From assembly GCF_009928445.1 (NCBI RefSeq), contig NZ_JAABNO010000003.1, forward strand, positions 1 to 64,000: a DNA stretch of 64,000 bases. The letters are read 5' to 3'. This document shows, in pieces, positions 9,912 to 19,156 of this stretch (the first letter of the stretch is position 1; the number at the start of each line of letters is the position of its first letter). The position numbers were made by a program, and so were the translations under genes. Under the pieces are notes generated by a model. That model did no database searches. It was not told the origin of the DNA and saw nothing but the letters and a program-made list of their open reading frames with translations. This DNA is from Clostridium sp. C8-1-8. Lineage in GTDB: Bacteria > Bacillota > Clostridia > Clostridiales > Clostridiaceae.

Positions 9912-9950
9912 AAAAATACGGTGCTGTGATAATCACAGCACCGTATTTTT
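9912..9950. terminator. Bidirectional terminator
   Basis: An 18-bp perfect stem (arms 9912-9929 and 9933-9950) with a three-base loop and A/T runs on both sides. It lies between the convergent DUF1349 and VanZ-like genes and can serve both. Confidence 0.9.
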
Positions 9951-10027
9951 TCTTAAATTCATCAATTATATGTATCTTAGTATATCCAATACATTTTTAT
10001 CAAAGGATTCACACAACCCATAACACC

Positions 10028-11191
10028 TTAGTTATGTCCAAAAGAATCCTCCATATCCTTATCCTCTTTTCCTTTATCGTCATAAAACTTTATGGTCAAA
10101 TCCTTACATTCCCCTCTGCCAAAGTTGTATACATCTGAGTTTTCAGCCAAATTTTCATTATATGGATGTGCCACTATGAAGAATTCCTTTGGTTTTAATT
10201 CTTCTTTAATTAATTTACCATTAAAATTTATCTCTATTGTCTTAGAATTCTTATTTTTACCGAAAGCCACCACTTGTGCTTTATGACCATTGTCACTATA
10301 CAATATATCAATATAATAACCGTGATCTCTATTTCTCATATCCATCTGCATTGAAGGATCCCTAACATACCTATCCCCGATAGTTTTAGACATTTCCTCA
10401 AGTTCTAAGAAATCTTTATTATCTACAAGTAAAAGCTTTTTGTCCTTAAGTTCTTTACTGGCTACAAGCTCTCCACCAAATTGATTAAAAGCATGTACAT
10501 ATAAGTCCTTATCAGAAAGCTTGTTTGAAAAGGTGTTATTGTAAAAAGCAATCGCACATAATACTAAAGCAGCAGCTACCATTGATGATAAGGGCTTTAT
10601 TGCAAGTCTTAAAAGTTTCTTATTTTCTTTATCAGTTATCTTTTCTACTAAATTAATCAATTTAATTGCCTTCAATATTTTGATGAAAACTCTATAGCAC
10701 ACTAGTCCTATAACTGCACCAAAGGTATTTAGTATAACATCATCAATATCTGTAGTATTATTTACTGTGAAGTACTGACAAAACTCTATAAATATTGAAG
10801 TAATTGCGCCATAAAAAGCAATCTTTGATATTTTATTTGTCTTCTCAAATAAAATTGGCAGCATAAAACCAAATGGGATTAGTACTAAACTGTTACCAAC
10901 AACATTGTATATAGCTATTCTTAATGATCCACTACCATTGAACATACGAATAGTTTCAATAACAGGTACTATGTTTATAGTACGATTAAACCTAGAGGAT
11001 ATCATTAACTCTCCCATCTTAAACAATGTCAAACTGAGAACTATAAGTAAATATATAAAAAATATATTCATAAGAATTTCCCTAAGATAATTTATCTTTT
11101 TATTTTTTCTCCAAAGTATTAACCTATATATAACCCAAATAATATAAGATATAAAAATAATTATTGCAGCATTAACGCTCAACATACCCAT
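10028..11191 (-). CDS. VanZ-like family membrane protein with long soluble tail
   Basis: 387 residues. Residues 1-180 carry five hydrophobic segments and the VanZ signature NIVPVIETI, NVVGNSLVLIPFGFMLP and IEFCQYF...TDIDDVILNTFGAVIG. A sixth membrane segment (about 200-218) is followed by about 165 soluble, charged residues not typical of VanZ itself. AGGGGGA precedes the ATG. VanZ proteins give low-level teicoplanin resistance in some enterococci, but most relatives have no known substrate. No glycopeptide-resistance genes are nearby. Confidence 0.85.
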   Translation of the reverse strand: MGMLSVNAAIIIFISYIIWVIYRLILWRKNKKINYLREILMNIFFIYLLIVLSLTLFKMGELMISSRFNRTINIVPVIETIRMFNGSGSLRIAIYNVVGNSLVLIPFGFMLPILFEKTNKISKIAFYGAITSIFIEFCQYFTVNNTTDIDDVILNTFGAVIGLVCYRVFIKILKAIKLINLVEKITDKENKKLLRLAIKPLSSMVAAALVLCAIAFYNNTFSNKLSDKDLYVHAFNQFGGELVASKELKDKKLLLVDNKDFLELEEMSKTIGDRYVRDPSMQMDMRNRDHGYYIDILYSDNGHKAQVVAFGKNKNSKTIEINFNGKLIKEELKPKEFFIVAHPYNENLAENSDVYNFGRGECKDLTIKFYDDKGKEDKDMEDSFGHN

Positions 11192-11305
11192 TAAAAATCC
11201 CCCTACTCCAATATACTATTTCAAATTATAACATCTTACATTAACTTGATAAATTACATTTTTGTTACACGAAAGTTCTAATTACTAACTTATAATTTAA
11301 ATTTA

Positions 11306-11385
11306 GGCCATGTTAAAGTACTGTGCTGAATAAATCATTCGATGCTTAGATGAGCTTGCGCAAAGAATTAATATTATTTTGTCAT
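11306..11385. repeat. Dispersed intergenic repeat, copy B (inverted relative to 1-95)
   Basis: The reverse complement of this block aligns almost base for base with 1-95, apart from an internal gap of about eight bases. A weaker relative seems present near 33195-33265 (GCTCATCTAAG ... GGTGCTTTAA). Confidence 0.7.
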
Positions 11386-11393
11386 ATTACATC

Positions 11394-11487
11394 GATGTAT
11401 CACTTCATAATGATTTTATATTTTGAAATTCTCTGCTCAGATTCTAGCAGAGTTTTGAAAATAGTTTAATGATTGAAGTGATGCAAC
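11394..11487. repeat. ~95-nt palindromic repeat, well-preserved copy
   Basis: An imperfect hairpin. Outer arms TATCACTTCA / TGAAGTGATG, a middle pair around ATTTTGAAA / TTTTGAAAAT and an inner CTCTGC / GCAGAG. Same architecture as copies near 18766-18860 and 45758-45852. Confidence 0.8.
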
Positions 11488-11615
11488 TTTGATTAAAACT
11501 GTAAACTAACTACGTTCGAACAGTACATTTTTTTAATTCTTTCTTCTATATATATTTAAGGCATCTACTCACAATTATAGACAACTTTATATTGACTATA
11601 AATCCCAAATAGCAG

Positions 11616-11655
11616 AAAACACACTGTTGAAAATATAAATACAACAGTGTGTTTT
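11616..11655. terminator. Terminator downstream of the YitT gene
   Basis: Arms AAAACACACTGTTG (11616-11629) and CAACAGTGTGTTTT (11642-11655). It is bidirectional in form. It lies about 120 bases beyond the YitT stop codon, with the two repeat elements further down. Confidence 0.75.
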
Positions 11656-11772
11656 AAAAATGGCCAATTTCACTCATATTTGTTATCTTCTGTAGATAAC
11701 TATATTAGAGAGTTCTTATAAATTGCTTTCAGATCCTACAGCTAAATTACAATTTTACTAATATCATAATAC

Positions 11773-12618
11773 TTAACTAAAAGTAAAGCCCTCTCCAAGC
11801 ACCTCATTCACTTCGTTTATGGTAATGAAAGCTCTATCGTCTATATCTGCTATAAATTGCTTCAGCTGCTGGAACTGCTTTCTGCTAAGAATAGTTGTAA
11901 TTACTTCACTTTCGCTGTTATTATACGCTCCTTTAGCATAATAAATTGTAGCGCTCCTCTCGAGAACATCCATTATATATCTCTTTATTTCTTCCCCTTC
12001 AGAGCTTATTATGGCAACTTGCTTATAAGTGTTAAGCGTGTTTATAACCTTATCTATAAGTGTACAGTTAATTATTACTCCAAGTATTGAATAAATTCCC
12101 ACATTTAGTCCAAATACTGAAGTAGCAGCTACTGTAACAATAATATCTGCTGCTAAAAGTGAATTACCTATAGAAATATTAAAATACTTATTAATAATCT
12201 TTGCTATTATATCTGTTCCTCCAGTTGATGCATTTTGATTAAACACAATGCCCATACCTACACCGCAAATTAAAACTCCAAATATAAGTTGTACCAAAAT
12301 ATCATTATTAATCGGTTGAACTTTTGGAAATAATTCTTCAAAAATCAGTATAAGCCCTGAGATAGAAAAGCTGCAAAAAATTGTTTTTCCTCCGAAAAAT
12401 GGTCCTATTATTAGGATGCCAAGTATAAATAAAACTACTTCCATAGACATCATAAGTCCACCTATAGGAAGTTTAGGAATTAAATTATTGATGATTATTG
12501 CAGCACCACTTATACCTCCAGCTGCAATTTTATTTGGTGCTAGGAAAAAATATGTTCCAACTGCTACTAATACTGATCCAATAAATAATAATATAAAGTC
12601 CTTAATTTTGTTCTTCAT
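11773..12618 (-). CDS. YitT family membrane protein (DUF161/DUF2179)
   Basis: 281 residues. Five or six membrane helices fill residues 1-195 (VGTYFFLAPNKIAAGGISGAA, SGLILIFEELFP, GGTDIIAKI). Residues 200-281 form the soluble DUF2179 domain ending TINEVNEVLGEGF, the standard YitT layout and length. A GGAGGGGG site precedes the ATG. Members are widespread in Firmicutes; substrate and function remain unproven. Confidence 0.93.
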   Translation of the reverse strand: MKNKIKDFILLFIGSVLVAVGTYFFLAPNKIAAGGISGAAIIINNLIPKLPIGGLMMSMEVVLFILGILIIGPFFGGKTIFCSFSISGLILIFEELFPKVQPINNDILVQLIFGVLICGVGMGIVFNQNASTGGTDIIAKIINKYFNISIGNSLLAADIIVTVAATSVFGLNVGIYSILGVIINCTLIDKVINTLNTYKQVAIISSEGEEIKRYIMDVLERSATIYYAKGAYNNSESEVITTILSRKQFQQLKQFIADIDDRAFITINEVNEVLGEGFTFS

Positions 12619-12988
12619 GTTTCCCCCTCCTTTTGTAGAGAACCAACTTCAAATATTAATTTATACATGCCACAAAATCCCTAGAAGCCTAGATTTTATA
12701 ACAAGTATAAATTAAGTTTTTATAAAGGTTCCCTATAGTTTAGAACGCTCTTAAAAGCTTAACTTATGCATTTTATCAAATAAATTTAAACTAGAATGTA
12801 TAAGTTAGGCTTTTGAGTTTTTGTGAATCTGCCTTTTCTAACATATGAGCTAAACACAGTAGATGAATATTACTTTCTTACTGTATATAGCTGTCATAAA
12901 GGCTCAATGTCTCTAGCTTTAGCTAGGAGAAGTTTTTTTTACTTATATGAATAGTAAAATTTTCACACTGACATTTACAGTAAAAAAA
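12619..12988. other. Intergenic region with a long imperfect palindrome
   Basis: No coding potential seen. Bases about 12749-12817 form an imperfect inverted repeat: CTCTTAAAAGCTTAACTTAT on the left pairs with ATAAGTTAGGCTTTTGAG on the right. It may be a terminator remnant or a relative of the other palindromic elements. Confidence 0.4.
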
Positions 12989-13048
12989 GAGCATATAAAT
13001 CAAAATATAAAGGACTAGGTCCATAAATACTTTATGATTTATATGCTC
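12989..13048 (-). terminator. Terminator after the HD-domain gene
   Basis: Fourteen-base arms GAGCATATAAATCA (12989-13002) and TGATTTATATGCTC (13035-13048), with a second small hairpin in the loop and seven T after it on the minus strand. I see nothing defined between here and the gene end at 13254. Confidence 0.75.
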
Positions 13049-13253
13049 TCATTACACAGAAACACACTATCTGCGAACGTCTTTTAGATATAATATAATA
13101 ATATCCAAAACTTCAATTTCTGTCAATTATTAAAATTATTTTCATGCATTTAACTAGTAGCTAATCAAGCACTAACTTTATCATTTAAGTTATCATGAGG
13201 TTTTATGTTTGTTCAAAGAAAAAACTTTGAAAACTTAAAGATTAAAATTATTC

Positions 13254-13901
13254 TTATTTATCAACTACAGTTATTTCTCTTTTTAAACCTTCTAAGAACT
13301 GCTGTAAGATCAAAGATCTTTCTTCTGCTAATATCCTACCGGTTTCTGTATTCATAGTATCCTTAATCTTTAACAATCTAGAATAGAATAAATCCAAGGC
13401 ATACTGTTTCCCATCTGGTACTCTTTCTTTGCAAAAGGGATCATTAACATTGTAAAGACTTGACTTCATGAGTCCAGCAGAACAAAAGGTTCGCATTATA
13501 GATATAGCTCCAGTTGCTTCTAATCTGTCTGCATCCTGCACAATCTTCCCTTCCAGAAATCTTGGTGTAATTCCTTTAGAAAAGGAGCATTTTTCGATAG
13601 CCTCATGTACCATTGCTATTTTTAAAGAATTATACCCTTGAAAGTTCTTCAATATACCAACGGTGAAATCAGCACTTTCTTTTGAGGATAGCGTTGATTT
13701 TCTACTATTCTTTGGATAACAGATAACATCATGAAATAAAGCCGCAGGTATAACTATATCCATATCCCCTCCTTCTTTATTACATATAATCTCAGCATTA
13801 TTTAAAACTCTTAACGCATGATATATATCGTGAGAAGGATCACTGGAATCTATCTTATCTTTTGCTATAGTTATCAATGAATTCTTTATAAAATTATTCA
13901 A
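13254..13901 (-). CDS. HD-domain phosphohydrolase, uncharacterised
   Basis: 215 residues. The HD metal-binding signature is present: H24 in DPSHDIYHALRV, the LFHDV pair and a later His cluster (MVHEAIEKCSF), then a conserved Asp in IVQDADRLEA. This matches the YedJ-like family of HD hydrolases. The start is a TTG with AGAGGT ahead of it. It begins 18 bases after the prolyl oligopeptidase stop and probably shares its transcript. Substrate unknown; nucleotides are the usual guess for the family. Confidence 0.85.
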   Translation of the reverse strand: MNNFIKNSLITIAKDKIDSSDPSHDIYHALRVLNNAEIICNKEGGDMDIVIPAALFHDVICYPKNSRKSTLSSKESADFTVGILKNFQGYNSLKIAMVHEAIEKCSFSKGITPRFLEGKIVQDADRLEATGAISIMRTFCSAGLMKSSLYNVNDPFCKERVPDGKQYALDLFYSRLLKIKDTMNTETGRILAEERSLILQQFLEGLKREITVVDK

Positions 13902-13919
13902 TTTTTAATACCTCTAAAT

Positions 13920-15962
13920 CTAATTCAATGCTTTTTCTAAAAAGCTATAAATATCAGCTTCTACTTCTATCAATTTTGATATAGGCTTACCTTGTCCATG
14001 TCCAGCGTTCTTTTCTACCTTCAATAGTATAGGGTTTACTCCAGAGGCTACTTCTTCAAGGGTAGCTACATATTTATAGGAGTGACAAGGTAAAACTCTA
14101 TCATCATTATCTCCTGTAGGAACAAATACTGGTGGATAAACTATACCACTTCTTATGTTGTGAAGTGGTGAATACTTTATCATGAACTTGAAGTGTTCAG
14201 GATTATTCTCAGCATCGCCATACTCCGGAATCCAAAACCTGCCTATGGTATACTTATGATATCTTAGCATATCAAGTACTCCAACCTGGGTAATTACAGC
14301 TCCATAAAGCTCAGGTCTCTGAACCATACAAGCCCCTGTCAACAGTCCTCCATTACTACGGCCTCTTATTGCAAGCTTCTTACTGCTGGTATACTTTTCT
14401 TCAATAAGATATTCCCCACAACTGATAAAATCATCAAAACAGTTTTGTTTATTCTCTAACATACCAGCTTTATGCCACTGCTCACCGTATTCATTACCAC
14501 CTCTGATATTGGCTACAGCGTATATTCCGCCTCTTTCCATCCATACTACTTCAGGTACTCTAAACTCTGGAATTCTGTTAAGATTAAAGCCACCATAAGC
14601 ATAAAGTACGGTTTTATTTTCTCCATTTAGCTTAATGCCCTTTTTATAATTTAAAAACATAGGTATTCTTGTACCATCCTTTGACTTAACAAACACTTGC
14701 TTTGTTTCATAATTAGAAAAGTCCAAAGGTATTCTTGGCTCAAGAACTTTTTCCATAGTTTTATGTTCTAGGTTTACTTTGTATATTGTATTAGGTATAA
14801 AATAAGAAGCAAATAAAAAGAAAATTTCTTTTCCTTTTTCACCACAAGATATTTCAGAAATAGCTCCCATAACACCTATTTCTAAGTAAGTAGCTTCCTT
14901 GCTTTCTAAGTTAATAAGCACCGCCTTATGATAAGCATCATGCATAACTGACATAAATATATATCCATCATTATATATAGCATCTGTTATTGTATCCGTA
15001 GCGTATTCTGGCACTATTTCTATCCAATTTTCTTCTTTATAGTTTCTTATATCAATCTCAACAATTCTATTTTTAGGTGCATTATAATTAGTTAGGAAGT
15101 AAAACTTAAAACTTTTATTTCCCAGAAAATACCAAAAACCATTTTTACCTTCTACTGGACTAAAAAACTCATTTGCATCGTCTATTTCTTTCAAATAAAC
15201 TAGGTTTTCTGTAGAAGTTCCTATACTCTTTTCAAGTAAAATATATTTTTTATCATATGATAAACTTACATAATTTGAATAAGGTGATCTATCACTTCCA
15301 TCTATTAGCACTTCATCTTCATCTTGACTAGTTCCTAATCTATGGATACATACCATGTTATGATATGATAATTCTTCATCCTCCATAGATCCTTGCTGAG
15401 GATATCTGGAATATATAAATCTTTCATTATCCTCTAGCCAAGTTATAGATGTAAATCTGCACCATTGTATCTCTTCTTTGAGAGTAGTCATTGTACTCAT
15501 ATCAAGCATTTTTATTACCTGCCAGTCACTACCCTTTTGAGATATGGAATAAGCAAGTATATCTTTTTTCTCATTTACTGCAATAGCCCCAATTGAGGAA
15601 GTACTATCCTCAGAATATTCACTTGGATCTACTAAGAGAAACTTCTCTCCTTTTATATCCTTTGCTCTGTATAATCCTGGCTGATTACTATTTCCGTCAT
15701 TATAGAAAAAGTAGTAATACTGACCTTTTTTTAAAGGTGCAGAGTAAGACTCATACCTCCAAAGCTCAGCTATTCTATCCTTTATAGCCTCATATCCCTC
15801 ATAGGATTTAATATATTCTTCTGATTTAATGTTATGCTCATCTACAAAGGCTTTAACTTCGTCACTATGGATGTCTTCCATCCATCTATATGGATCATAT
15901 ATTTTCGTTCCGTGATAATTATCTACTACGCTTACCTTCTTAACCAAACTTATCGCCCCCAT
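13920..15962 (-). CDS. Prolyl oligopeptidase (S9A serine peptidase)
   Basis: Up to 680 residues with no signal peptide, so cytoplasmic. An N-terminal DPYRWMED segment and a beta-propeller (to about 420) precede the alpha/beta-hydrolase domain. The catalytic Ser lies in GRSNGGL (about 536), the Asp in DNDDRV (about 620) and the His in AGHGQGKP (about 655). It cuts short peptides after proline. The annotated ATG has a weak ribosome site; a GGGGGCG lies eight bases ahead of a TTG at 15947, which may be the true start. It follows a small membrane-protein gene and precedes the HD hydrolase. Confidence 0.95.
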   Translation of the reverse strand: MGAISLVKKVSVVDNYHGTKIYDPYRWMEDIHSDEVKAFVDEHNIKSEEYIKSYEGYEAIKDRIAELWRYESYSAPLKKGQYYYFFYNDGNSNQPGLYRAKDIKGEKFLLVDPSEYSEDSTSSIGAIAVNEKKDILAYSISQKGSDWQVIKMLDMSTMTTLKEEIQWCRFTSITWLEDNERFIYSRYPQQGSMEDEELSYHNMVCIHRLGTSQDEDEVLIDGSDRSPYSNYVSLSYDKKYILLEKSIGTSTENLVYLKEIDDANEFFSPVEGKNGFWYFLGNKSFKFYFLTNYNAPKNRIVEIDIRNYKEENWIEIVPEYATDTITDAIYNDGYIFMSVMHDAYHKAVLINLESKEATYLEIGVMGAISEISCGEKGKEIFFLFASYFIPNTIYKVNLEHKTMEKVLEPRIPLDFSNYETKQVFVKSKDGTRIPMFLNYKKGIKLNGENKTVLYAYGGFNLNRIPEFRVPEVVWMERGGIYAVANIRGGNEYGEQWHKAGMLENKQNCFDDFISCGEYLIEEKYTSSKKLAIRGRSNGGLLTGACMVQRPELYGAVITQVGVLDMLRYHKYTIGRFWIPEYGDAENNPEHFKFMIKYSPLHNIRSGIVYPPVFVPTGDNDDRVLPCHSYKYVATLEEVASGVNPILLKVEKNAGHGQGKPISKLIEVEADIYSFLEKALN

Positions 15963-15980
15963 CTAACTGGCATGTTTTCG

Positions 15981-16157
15981 CTAATTCTTTTCTTCTAGTT
16001 TTTCTAAGATCTTATCGACTTTTTCTTCTATTCTCTTGGTAGAATTCAAATAGTAGCTTACTTTCTTAAATAACATTATTACAAGAAAAATTATAGCTAC
16101 TAGCACTACTAGATTTATTATGGCAAATGCAACATGTGTATAATCTACCTCTAACAT
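15981..16157 (-). CDS. Small membrane protein with coiled-coil tail
   Basis: 58 residues: short acidic N-terminus, one membrane helix (about 11-30), then a charged helix (KRIEEKVDKILEKLEEKN) likely to form a coiled coil. AAGGGGG precedes the ATG. It ends 18 bases before the prolyl oligopeptidase and is probably its operon partner. Family not recognised. Confidence 0.7.
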   Translation of the reverse strand: MLEVDYTHVAFAIINLVVLVAIIFLVIMLFKKVSYYLNSTKRIEEKVDKILEKLEEKN

Positions 16158-16317
16158 AATTTATCCCCCTTCAAAACTATTACATACAATATTATCATTA
16201 TTATACTTCCAATACAATATAACCCAAGTATTAACCTTGAAAACCTGCTATATTTTAACACTTATTATATTATTATTAAAAAAATTGCAAAATAAATAGA
16301 ATATTATTCATATAAAG

Positions 16318-16344
16318 TTAAGTTTTTTCTATATATACCGATAA
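16318..16344 (+). promoter_or_regulatory. Sigma-D (flagellar) type promoter for the YjfB-like gene
   Basis: TTAAGTTT, 11 bases, ACCGATAA, close to the sigma-28/sigma-D consensus TAAAGTTT-N11-GCCGATAA including the spacing. It would start transcription near 16352, giving a leader of about 128 nt. That leader holds an inverted repeat GAACCACT (16352-16359) / AGTGGTTC (16419-16426) followed by a T-rich run. Confidence 0.6.
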
Positions 16345-16479
16345 TAAAATTGAACCACTTGTTAATAGCTTTTTATTTTCATTAGAATCCCCTAAGGTTT
16401 ATTGAAAGTTTAGAAGAGAGTGGTTCTCTTTTTAAGAATATATAACTATAAAAACAAATGGATAAAGGGAGAGGATACT

Positions 16480-16668
16480 ATGGATATGATTACAGACATA
16501 GCTAATCTATCAATAACCATGAAGCAAGAAAACTTATCTCAGGAAGTTGGTACTGCACTAACAAAGAAAACAATTGACACCTCAAAGGATGACGCCCAAG
16601 CTCTCATAAAGATGATGGAGCTGAGTGCAAACCCAAATGTAGGTATTAAATTAGATGTTAAAGCATAA
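16480..16668 (+). CDS. YjfB-like putative motility protein
   Basis: 62 residues from the ATG at 16480, chosen because GGGAGAGG lies just ahead; an in-frame GTG at 16420 lacks a site. The sequence has the YjfB_motility form: an N-terminal helix DITDIANLSI-type segment, a QEVGTALTKKTID middle and the C-terminal MMELSANPNVGIKLDVKA. The sigma-D-like promoter upstream supports a flagellar-regulon role. Exact function is unknown. Confidence 0.85.
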   Translation: MDMITDIANLSITMKQENLSQEVGTALTKKTIDTSKDDAQALIKMMELSANPNVGIKLDVKA

Positions 16669-16697
16669 AAGGCTGGATTTATATCCAACCTTTTTTA
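16667..16697 (+). terminator. Terminator of the YjfB-like gene
   Basis: AAAAGGCTGGAT / ATCCAACCTTTT stem with one mismatch followed by a T run, directly after the stop codon. Confidence 0.85.
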
Positions 16698-16817
16698 TTG
16701 GTGAAACTATATTATTTCAACTTAAATCAGCAATGTCATTGGCTAGGACAGCTACTCAGAGCCAACATCGAAAAAATTTATGTCGCCTACCAGAATTTCT
16801 TTACAGCCCTTTTATAA

Positions 16818-18173
16818 TTAATTAACCTTAATTTTGAACTTCAAGTCTTCTCTTACATCAAATAGCTGTCCAAAATTGGTTGTTTTTATAGTGTAATTTT
16901 GATTCTCTTTTAGCTTTGGTAGTTCCACCACATAATGATCATCACCTAGGTCTTTAGCATCTATGCCCATCTTACCATAGTTCACATAAACCTTACTGTC
17001 TTTACCTATTACCTCAAACTGAAATACATCAAGTCCTTTAATATAACCTTCTTTTTTATAGTAAAGTAAAGTGCTGTTATCTTTTTGTTCAACCTTTTCT
17101 ATGGTCATTACTCCCATCTTTTTAAAGTCCAAAATAGTTTTACCTGAGAAATTCAAAGGTTCTATGGTATCTCCAACCTCTACCCCATTATCCTTATTTA
17201 ATATATAGGGGATAAAAGTCAACTCCTTTGCATCAGTATTTACATTCTTAAAATCCACTCCATAATCGAAGGTACCATCCTTATTTCCGTCGCCTCCCAT
17301 ACCTGAACCAAAAGCAAATCTTCCTTTATCATCATACGCAAAGATACCTAAATCTATATTATTACTTTTCACACCGCCAGTAAGGCTAAGTTCCGTATTT
17401 AGTGGAGATATAGTAAGTGAGTGTACTTTCAGATCATTAGCTAAGCTTGATAAATCTACCTCTGTATTAATTTCTTTTCTTTGCTTTAATATACTTGCTA
17501 GGCTGCCTTTAAAATTAAATTCCCAATCTCCCTTTATATTATCATCAACATTACAATACTTTAATTGTACCGTAAATTCCTTTTTATCATCTTTACTATC
17601 AATTATTTTCTTTACCTCTGAGATATTTTTTTTATCAAACCCATAGTGAATCACGCCTTTATAGGTATTTTTATCAATAGCTTTACCATTCAATCCAGCA
17701 CTATTTAAAGCAGTATTATTGAATTTGGCACTGCTATTCATTATTAAGTTCATACCATCTTTTATATCTTTTTTACTTTCTATAGTATAGCCTATAGCTA
17801 ACTCTAATCCATCACAGGCAACATCATTTATTGTAATGGTTACTCCATTTGATTTACTGCTTAGCTCCATATTACTTCCATACTGAGCATATATAGGTTC
17901 TATCATGTTATCTTTACTAAAAAGCTTAAATACTGAATTAACCCCAGGTATATTTTTTGCGTAAGCTGGAAAAGCCATTGTGGTTAAAGTTAGTATAGCT
18001 AGCATAAAAGTAGCAGCTAAAGCTAGCTTTTTAGGAATGCTTACTTTCTTCTTGACCTTTTTAGGTAGCTGCTGTAAGGTGTCCCCTATTATGTTATCAA
18101 CCTGTACTGGAATAAAACTTTTTTCTAATTTAGCTTTTTCACTAATCATTTCATCTATAAAATTATTATTCAT
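16818..18173 (-). CDS. DUF4179 anti-sigma-like membrane protein
   Basis: 451 residues. An N-terminal cytoplasmic segment (1-47), one membrane helix (about 48-70) and a large extracytoplasmic part beginning AYAKNIPGVNSVFKLF, the DUF4179 signature, then a second beta-rich domain (about 240-450). It is encoded 13 bases after an ECF sigma factor, the usual arrangement for such proteins acting as membrane-bound anti-sigma regulators. The signal sensed is unknown. Confidence 0.85.
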   Translation of the reverse strand: MNNNFIDEMISEKAKLEKSFIPVQVDNIIGDTLQQLPKKVKKKVSIPKKLALAATFMLAILTLTTMAFPAYAKNIPGVNSVFKLFSKDNMIEPIYAQYGSNMELSSKSNGVTITINDVACDGLELAIGYTIESKKDIKDGMNLIMNSSAKFNNTALNSAGLNGKAIDKNTYKGVIHYGFDKKNISEVKKIIDSKDDKKEFTVQLKYCNVDDNIKGDWEFNFKGSLASILKQRKEINTEVDLSSLANDLKVHSLTISPLNTELSLTGGVKSNNIDLGIFAYDDKGRFAFGSGMGGDGNKDGTFDYGVDFKNVNTDAKELTFIPYILNKDNGVEVGDTIEPLNFSGKTILDFKKMGVMTIEKVEQKDNSTLLYYKKEGYIKGLDVFQFEVIGKDSKVYVNYGKMGIDAKDLGDDHYVVELPKLKENQNYTIKTTNFGQLFDVREDLKFKIKVN

Positions 18174-18186
18174 ATTATCACCTCTA

Positions 18187-18714
18187 CTATTTTAATAACT
18201 CATAAAGCTTACTTCTTGCTCTGGACAACCTTGATCTAACAGTGCCTTCCGGAATTGATAATATCTTAGCAATGTCCTTTTGAGCCATGTCTTCAAAGTA
18301 AAACAAAGTGGTAACAATTCTTAAATCACTATCTAATTGCTTTATAGCACTCATAAGCTCTAGTTTTGTAAGGTCATCGGTAAATCCCTCATTTATACTT
18401 ACTTCTTCTATGGATATTAGTCTTTTATTTTTCTTTAATATATCCTTACACTGATTTATCACTATCCTTATAATCCAGGTTTTAAAGTACTCATCTTTCC
18501 TTAACTTACCTATACCTTCATATGCCTTTATAATTGATGCTTGAATAGCATCTTCCACATCATGGCTATTAGAAAGAAAACTAACAGCTACTCTGTAAAG
18601 ACTTTGCTTATTGTTTTGTATCATTCTTATAAAGGCATCTTTGTCACCTTTCTTGGCAAGTACTATATCTGAACAATCAGAATCAACTTTTTCTATATTT
18701 GATGTGAGCTCCAT
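18187..18714 (-). CDS. ECF-type RNA polymerase sigma factor
   Basis: 175 residues. Sigma region 2 at about 20-90 (SNSHDVEDAIQASIIKAYEGI, then FKTWIIRIVINQCKD) and region 4 at about 118-172 (LFYFEDMAQKDIAKILSIPEGTVRSRLSRARSKL). GGAGGACG precedes the ATG. It is paired with the DUF4179 protein downstream. Promoter specificity cannot be read from sequence. Confidence 0.93.
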   Translation of the reverse strand: MELTSNIEKVDSDCSDIVLAKKGDKDAFIRMIQNNKQSLYRVAVSFLSNSHDVEDAIQASIIKAYEGIGKLRKDEYFKTWIIRIVINQCKDILKKNKRLISIEEVSINEGFTDDLTKLELMSAIKQLDSDLRIVTTLFYFEDMAQKDIAKILSIPEGTVRSRLSRARSKLYELLK

Positions 18715-18765
18715 TTTACGTCCTCCTGTGATTTACATTTCAATTATATACTCTTAGCTAAGCCT

Positions 18766-18860
18766 AGATGTACCACTTCATAACAAAACTTATATTTTCA
18801 AACTCCTCTCTGGCCACAGAGAAGCTTTGAAAATAGATTTCGGATTGAAGTGTTGCATCT
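18766..18860. repeat. ~95-nt palindromic repeat, well-preserved copy
   Basis: Outer arms AGATGTACCACTTCA / TGAAGTGTTGCATCT, inner arms ATTTTCAAACTCCTCTC... / ...GAGAAGCTTTGAAAAT. It lies upstream of the ECF sigma gene. Confidence 0.85.
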
Positions 18861-19056
18861 TTGTATACTCATTAGACATATGAGTTACTAAAAACGTTCA
18901 CGCACTTCAAAACTTTTCGTATAATTTTTTTAAAAAAGAGCATTATAATACTGTAACTAACCTATGATATACTCCTTTCAATGTTTAAAATATATCCTCA
19001 GTTTTAAACTATTACAGGACTATATCTTAATTACTCACTGTGGTCAATGCTAAAAC

Positions 19057-19103
19057 AAAAATAATCCAAACGCTAAATTGTTATTTAGAGTTTGGATTAT
19101 TTT
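19057..19103 (-). terminator. Terminator after the frameshifted secreted protein
   Basis: Arms AAAATAATCCAAAC...TAAA and TTTA.AGTTTGGATTATTTT form a stem of about 18 pairs, about 55 bases below the stop codon at 19157. AT-rich DNA between 18861 and 19056 shows no other feature. Confidence 0.8.
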
Positions 19104-19156
19104 CATTATGCAATATTATATATCTATAATACTACAAAATATGTTAAAGTAATATT

